Positions 54,663-64,000 of a stretch of 64,000 nt of DNA are shown here, in pieces. The notes under the pieces were generated by a model. The model was not told the origin of the DNA. It was given only the letters and a program-made list of their open reading frames with translations, and searched no databases. The position numbers and the translations under genes were made by a program. Positions within the stretch are counted from its first letter, which is position 1; each line of letters begins with the position of its first letter. This DNA is from Apiosordaria backusii (Eukaryota; Ascomycota; Sordariomycetes; Sordariales; Lasiosphaeriaceae), in contig JAUKTV010000018.1 in NCBI GenBank assembly GCA_030549205.1, positions 248,001 to 312,000 of the forward strand, given 5' to 3'.

Positions 54663-55287
54663 ATGGCTGAGAAGATTTCGGTCCTTTTCGTTTGCCTGGG
54701 CAACATCTGTAGATCGACCATGGCTGAAGGCGTCTTTCAATCCATGGCTAAGAAGGAGCCGTACAAGAACTTGGTTGCGCAAATCGATTCGTGTGGAACG
54801 GGTATGTTTCTCTCGATTGCCTCGGCTCCATGTCATCCCCCAGCAACCCTAACAACACCATCTTAATCAGGTGGGTACCATATCGGTGAAGGGCCAGATG
54901 ACCGAACAATGTCCACTCTCGAAGCCCACGGCATCACTAACTACGTTCATGCGGCGCGCAAGGTAAGATTCGGTCGGTCGGTCGGCTGGCTCGGGGATCG
55001 TTCTAATTGTTTCCAAGGTAAATGCGTCCGATTTTGACAAGTTCGATTATATCTTCGCCATGGATCGTGCCAACCTCTCCGATCTTCAACGCATCCAGCA
55101 ACGCAAGTCGAACAGCAAGGCCAAAGTTATGCTCTTCGGAGAGTATTCGGGAACTGGAAAGGCCGAGGTGATCAGCGACCCCTACTATGGCGGCCAACAA
55201 GGCTTCGAGAAGGCGTATGAGCAGGCGACCCGTTTCTCAACCAATTTCCTAAAGGAAGTTTTCCCTGATGTCCAACCGCAGCTTTGA
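54663..55287 (+). CDS. LTP1: low-molecular-weight protein tyrosine phosphatase
   Basis: Three exons, 54663-54801, 54871-54962 and 55018-55287, give 166 residues, the usual size of the family (yeast Ltp1 and fission yeast Stp1 are about 160). The P-loop C-L-G-N-I-C-R-S is at residues 11-18, with catalytic C11 and R17. DSCGTGGYHIGEGPDDRT follows, matching the family's D-x-x-G-T-x-x-x-H-x-G block. The general-acid region is DPYYGG, with D131. The enzyme removes phosphate from tyrosine through a cysteinyl-phosphate intermediate; fungal members are poorly understood. Introns are 69 and 55 nt; the second contains four GGTC-type tandem units. The frame is open 9 codons before the ATG, but only TTG is available there. 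Confidence 0.94.
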
Positions 55288-56942
55288 TATTTCGTTGTCG
55301 AGGCAAGTGTCGCGATACCATATTCTCGCTCATGGATAGACCAATGATACCATTCTTAGATTGCCTTGTGTTGTCGTTCTGTCCTCCTCGTCCCATCTTC
55401 CATGCGCTACCACTCTGCAACTCCAACTCTGTTCCTGCATTCCTCCACGCATTGGTGTGCTCGGGTCCTGGGAGGTTGACTGTTCGGAAGACGGGCTGAG
55501 TACTTTTTCTTGCCATTCCGATGTTTTGCAGAGGTAGGACTACGCATTTACTTATACACATTCCAGCCTATTGTCACATACTCAATATTTCAAGACAAGC
55601 TCTGGCAATGGCTTCTTGACTTCGTATCATGACCAGACAAAGTTCGAAGCGAGGCAGTCGGGGATCGCCTTCACATCTTGGGCACTGCATCAATTCGGAA
55701 TGGTGCCATCTCCATGGTACCCTACGCCATGCCATTTCGAGAGGTGCGTCAGCCCTACGACCAATTTCAGTGGCCCGCGACCGGCAGGCCGCCCGGCACG
55801 ATGGTTCTGGATCAGTTTGACCCCTGAGAAACGTTCGAAGGATTGGTCCAGTGTGATGTGAAGAGAAGAAAGCTCAACGGCAGTGTCTGTCGACACAGCT
55901 TGGTCGGGTTGATGCTGGCGCGCAACAAGGATGAGGGGAAGGTGATGATCTTCCCAACAGACGGATTAGACTGAGCACTGCTATTCGGCGAGGACCGACA
56001 ATGTGAGCAAACCAACAAGGCTTGGAGCTGTCGGTTTGGACCAGTTGCGAAGCTTGGTCATAACCTAGACACCACCATCATTTCATGATGTCGACGAACA
56101 AGAAGCAGACAACCTTGGGCGCTTGGAGCGGCTTTTGAAACCCCATCTCTTCATCTCCCTCTACCCACACTGGTCTGGCAAAGAGACCCATCCCAGCTTA
56201 CGGTGATATTGAGCATCATGAGCTAGATGAAAAGAGCTTCTTCTGGATTCATGCGAGGGGCGAGGTTTGTCGCGCGCGCGTACTGAAGCACACAGTTGGG
56301 GATTGGTGCTGCAACTCAGCTTGATAGCGCCCCGACTTCCTGACAGGGGGTTATGGAAGTATCTCTCCGCATTGGCTTTGGTGAAGAGTGACACGGCCAG
56401 AACATGCAACCAGCGGCCGCCTACGGGGCTTCGAATCCCAGAACCCCGCCGGCCCCCATTTTTGTGCTCTTCACCAAGCATCCCTTGTCATTTGTCACGC
56501 CAACCGGCACCCGAGCTTGCAAGGCAGGGTCGCATCTCAGCCCCTCCATCTTGTTCGCTGCGGCGCTGCCTTGCATTTCTCCTTTCTCCATCAAAGGACG
56601 GTTGCGGACGCCTTAAATACCAGACTCATCAGGCTTCGAGACCGACGTCTCTGGGCTGCCTCCTCCTTTCCCGTCCTCCACTCTTGGATTCCTGCCCCGC
56701 TACCGTCCCCGGTTCGGCCCCTTCCCGTCGAAAACTGTCAATTCTCCAGCTCGAACTTGCTCCCACTGCTTCTTTCCATCCCTAATTATTCAGCCTCTTC
56801 TGTGTGTTGCCTGACAGGCTTTGTCCGTGCCGATAGCTCGTTATCTGCCCCTCCTTTCTGGGCCCCTCCCCGCATCCCGTTGAGCTCCATCGTCTCTGCC
56901 AACAAACATCCCCAAAAAGGCGTTCGGGCATAAATATCCATC
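55288..56942. promoter_or_regulatory. promoter and long leader of the MAP kinase gene
   Basis: 1.65 kb before the kinase start. From about 56430 to 56930 it is rich in C and T on the coding strand, as in long fungal leaders. A (CG)5 run lies at 56271-56280. Long open frames here overlap each other and lack family features. The 3' region of the phosphatase occupies the first few hundred nt. Confidence 0.5.
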
Positions 56943-58502
56943 ATGGGCGATCTTCAGGGCCGTAAGGTGTTCAAGGTGTTCAACCAGGACTTCATCGTCG
57001 ATGAAAGATACACCGTAACCAAAGAGCTTGGTCAAGGCGCATACGGCATTGTCTGGTATGGGAAATTGCCCCTCACTTTTTTGCGTTCTTTCCATGCGCC
57101 CAACTTGGGGCAGCCACATGAACAACCAAACTGACCATTATTGTCTTCTTCCCTTCTAGTGCCGCGGTGAACAACCAGACCAACGAGGGTGTTGCCATCA
57201 AGAAGGTTACCAATGTGTTCAGCAAGAAGATCTTGGCCAAGCGCGCCCTGCGCGAGATCAAGCTCCTGCAGCATTTCAGGGGTCACCGCAATGTAAGCCC
57301 AGCCCAACAACGCTCAAGCCCACACTCCACGCCAAACACCCACAAGACTAATACATCCTTATTTTGACGACATAGATCACCTGCCTGTATGATATGGACA
57401 TCCCTAGGCCAGACAGCTTCAACGAAACATATCTTTATGAGGGTAGGTGGTTTCCACATCCTTGTCCGCTTTATCCACATTTGGGGGCGCTGACAAGTTT
57501 GTGATCACAGAGTTGATGGAGTGCGATCTTGCCGCCATCATTCGTTCCGGTCAGCCTCTTACCGACGCCCATTTCCAGTCTTTCATTTACCAGATCCTCT
57601 GCGGTCTGAAATACATTCACTCAGCCAACGTTCTCCACCGCGATCTCAAGCCTGGAAACTTGCTTGTCAACGCCGATTGCGAACTCAAAATTTGCGATTT
57701 CGGTCTTGCGCGTGGCTTCTCGGTTGATCCCGAAGAAAATGCTGGGTATATGACTGAGTATGTCGCAACGAGGTGGTACCGCGCGCCCGAAATTATGTTG
57801 AGCTTCCAGAATTACACCAAAGCTAGTAGGTTTTGCCCCAACAGCATCTTCGCTTTGTACGCCGGTAAACTGACATAATCACTCTGCATAGTTGACGTAT
57901 GGTCTGTCGGCTGTATCCTCGCTGAGCTTCTCGGTGGGCGTCCGTTCTTCAAGGGACGTGATTACGTCGACCAGCTGAATCAGATCCTCCACATTCTTGG
58001 TACCCCCAACGAGGAAACCTTGTCCCGCATTGGTTCACCTCGGGCGCAGGAATACGTACGGAATCTTCCTTTTATGGCCAAGAAGTCTTTCCCTTCGCTC
58101 TTCCCTAATGCCAACCCTGATGCTCTCGACCTTTTGGACCGCATGCTTGCCTTTGACCCATCTCGCCGCATCAGCGTCGAGGAGGCTCTCGAGCACCCTT
58201 ATCTCTCCATCTGGCACGATGCTAGTGACGAGCCCGACTGCCCGACCACCTTCAACTTCGACTTTGAGGTCGTTGATGATGTCAATGAGATGCGCAAGAT
58301 GATCCTCAGCGAGGTTGTCAACTTCAGAGCCCAGGTCCGGACTGTCCCCGGCCAGGCAGGCGGTATCGGCGGCATCCCACAGGCGCCAGCCAATGTTCCG
58401 ATTCCCGCCGGTGGGCCTGGTCAGCAGTGGACTGCTGAGGATCCAAGACCGATGGAGTACGGTCAGATGCAGGGTCTCGAGGCTGAGCTTGGAGGCAGAT
58501 AG
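56943..58502 (+). CDS. SLT2: cell-wall-integrity MAP kinase (Slt2/Mpk1/MAK-1 type)
   Basis: Five exons, 56943-57055, 57160-57292, 57376-57442, 57511-57825 and 57892-58502, give 412 residues, the normal family length. This kinase is the last step of the Pkc1-Bck1-Mkk1/2 cascade that answers cell-wall stress; in Sordariales it also affects hyphal growth and sexual development. Visible kinase motifs: GQGAYG (30-35), K52 of VAIKK, HRDLKPGN (147-154), DFG (167-169) and the TEY activation loop (186-188) that marks Slt2 kinases. VATRWYRAPEIML and the MAPK insert follow. The tail (about residues 345-412) is Gly/Pro/Gln-rich and ends EAELGGR. All introns are short (68-104 nt). The stop is TAG at 58500-58502; the same frame is open far beyond it, as described in findings. 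Confidence 0.96.
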
Positions 58503-60066
58503 GAAGCTGTCTCTGATGTTTCAAATGCCGAGGGCGAAGATTGGGTGTTCGTATCACTCTCTGATCTTGCGATAGGCGAGGACGACGGCCCGTGGGTGTT
58601 GGTATCGCCGACTGATCTCACAACAGCCATCCACGAGTTGGTATTGGTATCGGACGAACCATTGAATTCTCATCGTAACGCATTGAGGATACAAGTGCCT
58701 GCCAAATGCAGAAAGCGGGGCTCTGGTGACGACCGCCTGGCACAAGAAAGAGTGTGGGAAAACAAAGTATGGAAAGCGTACAAGAAGTATCTGGAGGCTT
58801 GCCAAGTGTTCAAGACAAAAGGAGGTGGGAAAAAGGTGAAGGGGAGCTATTACTATGAAAAGACGATTCGAACCTATGCGAGGTACAAGCGGATGAAGTA
58901 TGGTTGTTGTACTCGGCGACGTTTGCCAAGGGAAGCGAATGTGTGTTGATTTGAAAGGTTGAGCGATTCATGTGATACCGGGATGCTTTCTTGTTTTGAG
59001 TATTGTGTTTTTTTTTTGGGTTTTCAAATTTTGATGCTGGATGGAAAGGGGAAGGGAGCTTCTTGAATACCTACAGAACAAGAACAACACCAGCGAGCAG
59101 GTTGGCGTTATAGTTTCTCATATCAAATGAAAAAAGCCTTTGATGAAGAAATGAGGCTTTTCTACTACTGCCATGACCGTGTTTTTCTACCTTGATACCG
59201 AAGACATGTGTGAGCACCGAGGAGGCACGCACACAACTTGCGTAGCCTTTAAGGCGACTTTCATCAACACCAACATATGCTTCGGGAATTATTTTTTATC
59301 TTTGCCATCGTCGAGTATGCCAATACTCGGGACAAATCAAGCGGGTCAGACAACAGGCACGTGAAAACAAAGTCATGTACCACTCCAAGCACGCACTGAA
59401 CACAGCACGAAAGGTTATCCCAATAAACTCGATTAAGTATTTTAGCCTCGCTTGCCTTTTGTTTTAAGAAAAAGCAGGGTTCCATCTCTATATAAACATG
59501 TCCCCAACCAATCCCTCAGAAGCAAACATCATCATCACTCACGGCCGTCAAAACCACTGACCGGAAACAACCGTCCAACCATTTTGGAAAGGGTATACCC
59601 GAGAGAAGAAGAGAAAAAACAAAACCGCCCCAGAAATTGTATCCAAAAAATTGCAAGCCTGTCATTGTCATGGCTTATTGGTAAATGCATGAAATCAGAT
59701 ATGCAAAATATTTAATGAGCGATACCTAAGAAGGTGTCGAAAGAGGATTGTATGTTATGTATAGGGTGAAGTGAGATGAGGGTGTATGTATCGTCATGGC
59801 GCCGGCAATGTGGTATCGTTTGCGTGTTTGCATGTATGTGTGTATGTGGTGTGGTAGGACTGGGTGGATATTTTTGAACAGGAGCGGCGCGGGTCGAGTT
59901 CGTTGCTTCCAACCAACCAACCAGCCCAAATCGGGAGCAGCACGGCAAAGGATGCAAGCTCACTCGGCTTCCATCCATCCCGTCTAACCCGCCTTCCCAA
60001 GATCCAATTTTGGGTGGTTCAGATTCTCTGAGCTTCTAATTTCATATGCAATGAAATGAGAAGAAC
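58503..60066. other. convergent 3' region, MAP kinase and DUF3455 genes
   Basis: 58503-58949 is an open frame continuing that of the kinase, with a repeated W-V-x-V-S motif and a basic C-terminal half. After 58950 the sequence is AT-rich spacer with a TTTTTTTTT run near 59009-59018. No independent gene with an ATG start was recognised. Confidence 0.5.
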
Positions 60067-60855
60067 TTAGAAGAACCAGTAGAAAGTAGTGTAAGGAACG
60101 CTGTGCACACCCGCCCCAGCGACATCGCACTTTTGCCCTACACCACCAGCGGTGATGACGCGGTACACATGAGTCAGCCCGTTCGAGAGACCCTTCCCGC
60201 TCTCACCAAGCTGGAGCCATGCCACAGCTCCAGTCTTCAGAGGGCCCTTGTCCGCATTGGCAGGGGCATCGACACCATCCAGCTTGATAACGCTGGCCTT
60301 GAGGCCGACTCGGTTGAGATCGAACATGGGAGTGGAGTTGATATCAAAGTAATGATGACCAAGGAACTCTGCCACGGGGAAACCGAGCAGCTTCAGGTCC
60401 TCTTCCTTGGGAAAAGGCTTTGTTGAGGAGGCGCCGTACTTGGATCCTGCAAGCTTGTTGAGAGGGAGCGGCTTGAGGAGAAGGGCGGAGGGGATCTTGT
60501 CCCAGAGCGCTTGAGGGATGCCCGTCTTTGGTGTGCCTGGAGCGAATTTTGTGACGTCGTATAGAATAGCAACGGCGCCGTCAGCTTTCGGGCTGGAGCT
60601 GGTGTCTACGCAGGTGTAGTTTTGGATGCCGTGGCCAACAGCGATCTTCTTGAGGGTGAGACTGGGTGGTGGTGGTGGAAGTTCCCGGGATCCTGTATCT
60701 CAGTTAGCATTACTCAGAACTCCTTGCAGTCTCTAGGTTCTGGTTTATTTACCTCCTGTCTTGGGAAGAGTTGGAACGAAAGCTGGTTGGCATGTTGGAG
60801 CAGCATATGCTACTGTCGCCATCGCGGCCAGGAGTAACGACTTGACTGAAACCAT
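60067..60855 (-). CDS. secreted DUF3455-family protein
   Basis: Two exons, 60855-60753 and 60692-60067, give 242 residues; the 60-nt intron has a GCTAACTG branch site. The first 19 or so residues form a signal peptide (MVSVKSLLLAAMATVAYA, with cleavage likely after AYA). The mature part starts with a Pro-rich stretch and has the family blocks IAVGHGIQNYTC, GAVAILYD, GHHYFDINSTPMFD, GAVAWLQL, VYRVITAGG and a Cys-containing end. These match DUF3455 (PF11937). Some fungal entries of this family carry the name malate dehydrogenase, but I see no dinucleotide-binding motif to support that. Role unknown; likely secreted or wall-linked. The start is the ATG at the signal peptide, although the frame is open 37 codons earlier. 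Confidence 0.87.
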
Positions 60856-63800
60856 CTTGTCTGTTGATACTGGGAATTTGTATGTAGTGTGGGCTCGAGG
60901 AATTGTAGAATAGATACTAATAATATTTGATGCTTCCGGAGCGTCGTTGAAGTGAAGCGAGTCCAATAGGTAACGTAAGAAATACTAGACGATCGAAAAC
61001 CTGGGAAGGAAACAGAAAAAGAGGTAAGAAAGAGATGATGTTGATATGAGATGATGATAGAATGGAAAGGGCCGAGGTGAAGTCGGAGAGGATATGAAGC
61101 TCTTTTATCTTTTTCTCTGGCTGGGGGGCAAGAAACTATTCCACGAGGCTGTTCGGGCTAGTCCACGGTAAGCAAGCCGTTGGGAATCTTGCTGAGTCGA
61201 GGAGAGGATCTGGATGCTATGCTGACCCAGGAGGCACGGTAGGGGCAGGGAAGGTGAGGTTGGTAAAGAGCCAGGGTGGCAGTCAAGCAGGAGAAAGGCG
61301 TGGGAGAAAAGGAAAAGAGGTCAGAGAGTTCTGCAGGGCTGTTTTGTGTTTTGTATCTCTGCAGACAGGTTGAGGCCAAAGAAGGAAAGCGCCATGTCGA
61401 GGGGGACATGGGGGAACTCCTACATCCATCGCTTGACGGCAAGTCCCATGTCCACCTGCGCAACAGGAAAGTCACCCACATGGTGGTCATCTGGGACAGG
61501 CCTCGGGCAGAAGAGAGACAGACAAAACTTTTCTGAGCGGCAAGACGGAAATGCGTGGAGAGAAAGTTGAGGGATGGGTGTAGTGTACGACAGGGGTGCG
61601 GGAAAGTACAGGCGGCACGGAGGTACGTACTCGGCACCATGTTTGGTACCCAGTAGTGTATGTACAGGTAGGAATGAGTGCCCCGTCGGCAAGGGTGTTG
61701 AGCTTGTGCGGCGGCAGGCGTCCCACCGTTTATTAAGGTACCACAAGCAACAAGGGTCAGTCGCGCACGAAATGGTGTGGTCCTCTTTGAGATCAATACT
61801 GCAACCCACAGCTCCTCGTTTCTCGACTACGGATACAAGCAGTAAAAAGAATTGCCGTTTTGCCGCATCCTGTGTGGTGTACTGTTCTGTCGGGTACGAG
61901 ACTTTCTCCGTCTTCGTCATCTGCCCGCAACTTGCCGTCCTCCGAACTGGCTGCTGTTGAGCGGGATGGATATTATATCTTTATGGCCTACGCTTCCCGC
62001 CTTGACTACCCCAGACCCATCAACCGCTGATATTGCTTAAGAAACCGTGTTAAGAGTAATTCTGAGAGCGTCGAGACCATGGAAATGGACGCAATACAAT
62101 ACCATTTGGAAAGTCAGGTCCCGGGACGAAGCAGGCGGGGCAATTTCCATCTCCCGCCAGACTGTTATGGTACAGGCGCTTGGCCTCGACGACGGGCCTC
62201 ATTCAGTAGCAGAGGGCTTGGACGCCCGTTGCAGGTGAAATGAGGGGTCTTGGACATGCCGGACGGCGGCAAGCTTCAGAACAGTCAACGGATGTTCGGT
62301 ACTGTGGAAATAGATCATTTCCTCGGCGTGGCATTGACGTAGGGGAAGGTTTTCCAGATGTGGTGTTTTCCAACAGCAACTGGTCAGTGGATAACGCCCG
62401 CACGAGTCTGACGGGAAAATCTTGGTGACAGCTGCGCCATTGATGCCACCCGGAAGGCTTGGGGATCATGGCCAATCCAGATCTTGTTTGTAGACGTGGC
62501 TGCTGAGACATGCTTCGACAATGATGCTTGATGAATGAAGCGGGGAGTGAGGGAGTGGGATTGCACAAGCGACCGACCATTTGAAAGCTGCGCGGCTAAC
62601 TCATCGTCTTGGGCTCTTGGCTCTTGGCGAGACGTGGTTTAACCTTGTCTGGCATGGCCAAATCGTCTTCCCGCTGTAACCCTCCCACCTGCCCAGATCG
62701 ATCATCAGGGCAAGGCGACGTTCAGACGACGGCAAGGCTTATGGAGTATGAAGGTGATATTTTCAATGAAGACCTTAAACAACAACAGTGGTAACGATCG
62801 GGGCGTGCTTCCACTTAGGAGAGGTGTCAATGCAGATAATATCTGTACGAGCATTCAGGATCGTTGCAGCAGGCCATGGAGAGCAAAAGGAGCGTTGGTG
62901 AGACCGAGCTGATCCGTGCGCTGAGGAGATGGTCCTTGCTCAAGGAGTTGACAGTTTACGCTAGAGTTAGCTTTGAGCTTGTTTGTGAGAATACCTACCC
63001 CTCACTTTCATTCCTCTCTTCATCTTCGTGCCCAACATTCACCGGTGTCTGAAACATTTTGTCCAGCGCACTGGGTGGCATCTTCTGTGTCACTGTCTCA
63101 AAGATATGATCTTCCCCTTCGGCAACGCACCCCGCAGACTTGCAGCTGCACGATGGCACGGCCCCATGCCCCGCTTGCGGAACAACAGACTCGACCAGGT
63201 TGACAACTCCTGCATTCACAATTCCACGAGCATTCTCCCGCCGATCCGATCTTTGTCTGATCTTCGGCATGCTTCTCTTGTTTCTCGGGTCCTTTTCTTG
63301 GAATCTCGTTGTCTTATCAGAGCTTAGGAGATGAACATGAATTGCGCATTGCTCTCTGACTGACAACAACAAGTCTAGCATATCCCGAGATCACCAATTT
63401 TAGGACGGAATCCGGAACGGGCATGTTCAAATCTGCTCTCACGCACCGAAATGCAGCTCAGAGATGTCGTCTGGCCCGCGTTCTCCTCGCTGACCGCTGA
63501 CTACCCAGACGTACACACACTACCGCGTGCGATCACCAACAGACTCAAAATAGTTAGACACATTAGCAAAGCTCGCTACCTTGGCTGCCCAAATTCCCCG
63601 GAGCCCGGGGGGTGGCCACGGCGTGGTGTTCTTCCAGGGCGGCGGCGCAAGGCGACCATCACGAGCAGCAAGCAACCCCTTTCTCCGACCAACTGGGACC
63701 CTGCATCTGCAGCTAGGGGAGCTGCAACAGTGGCCCAGGATATCTTCACTGAGTCCAGCCTTCTTGGGCTTTTCCAACACCGGCGGACACGTTGGGGATA

Positions 63801-64000
63801 TATTAGTCCTGCCGCAGTTGGTTCCTAGGAGGTTACCGCAATACTAGACGAGGCCCAACATCTTCACCCTAAGCCATCAATCCTGCACGAGGGCACTAGG
63901 GAAGAGTTGCAACCTGTCACCAAAACCACGACCTTGGGCTTTCCCGGTCAATTTCGAGTTCCGCGTCCAAGAATGCTGTCGCACGCGGCAAGGATTTCCA
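60856..64000. other. 3.1-kb right-hand interval without recognised genes
   Basis: It begins with the promoter of the DUF3455 gene. Open frames up to 212 codons exist on both strands (for example 61158-61796 minus and 62995-63381 minus), but none has a family motif, and they overlap one another. No tRNA, repeat family or transposon piece was seen. A gene with many small exons could be missed by eye. Confidence 0.45.

Noticed and set aside
56430..56436. TTCGAAT, like a tRNA T-loop (B box)
   Set aside because: The flanking bases do not pair to form a T-stem, and no A box or cloverleaf lies upstream.
56388..56933. 181-codon frame ending just before the MAP kinase start
   Set aside because: Pro/Ser/Leu content reflects the C/T-rich leader. 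It overlaps other frames of the same kind and has no conserved motif.
62995..63381. 128-codon minus-strand frame near the right end
   Set aside because: Cys/Glu-rich read with no motif, and overlapped by similar frames on the plus strand; no splice-supported extension.

Overview
The window is nuclear DNA of a filamentous ascomycete. The genes are split by short GT-AG introns (about 48-224 nt) with CTAAY/CTGAY-like branch sites. Proteins carry long Ser/Pro/Gln-rich tails, and a Con-6 conidiation-family gene is present. The protein set (Vac7, Slt2-type MAP kinase, Dim1, Con-6, DUF3455) fits Sordariomycetes, probably Sordariales; I cannot name the species from sequence alone. Apart from one short inverted repeat I see no transposons, and I see no rRNA or tRNA genes.

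Layout, left to right: a gene running off the left edge (minus, 1-91); a gene-free stretch with a 42-bp-arm hairpin; VAC7 (+, 4089-6938); a coiled-coil protein (-, 8489-10511); the divergent ribosomal pair eL30 (-, 12096-12675) and uL16/RPL10 (+, 13044-13984); two long unrecognised proteins (+, 15785-17578 and 19379-22735); rRNA dimethylase DIM1 (-, 23606-24870), divergent from an alpha-arrestin (+, 25521-27354); a MIZ/SP-RING SUMO-ligase-like protein (-, 28280-31781), divergent from UTP15 (+, 32949-34589); a C2-domain protein (-, 35936-39146); a Con-6 protein (-, 40317-40690), divergent from a TMEM234-like membrane protein (+, 42458-43059); a small unrecognised gene (-, 43795-44748); proteasome alpha1 SCL1 (-, 47269-48460), divergent from a WKF-domain Ser/Asp-rich protein (+, 49132-50418); a KpsF/GutQ-type sugar-phosphate isomerase (-, 50995-52305); a low-molecular-weight tyrosine phosphatase (+, 54663-55287); the cell-wall-integrity MAP kinase (+, 56943-58502); a secreted DUF3455 protein (-, 60067-60855); and 3.1 kb with no recognisable gene.

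There is no single pathway or cluster. Several genes serve ribosome production (eL30, uL16, DIM1, UTP15, perhaps the WKF protein) and others serve growth control (MAP kinase, arrestin, Vac7, C2 protein, SUMO ligase, proteasome). This is a housekeeping chromosome arm. Exon coordinates were worked out by hand: every multi-exon model listed sums to a whole number of codons and keeps family motifs intact across its junctions.

Items most worth a second look: an open frame of 149 codons directly in frame behind the MAP kinase stop, with a repeated W-V-x-V-S motif; a bacterial-type arabinose-5-phosphate isomerase with its catalytic residues kept, in a fungus; a 207-codon open extension in front of the WKF gene that fills the promoter shared with SCL1; a triple GATAA array between DIM1 and the arrestin; an 11-residue repeat in the C2 protein; and the Cys/His-rich N-terminus of the unrecognised 1118-residue protein.
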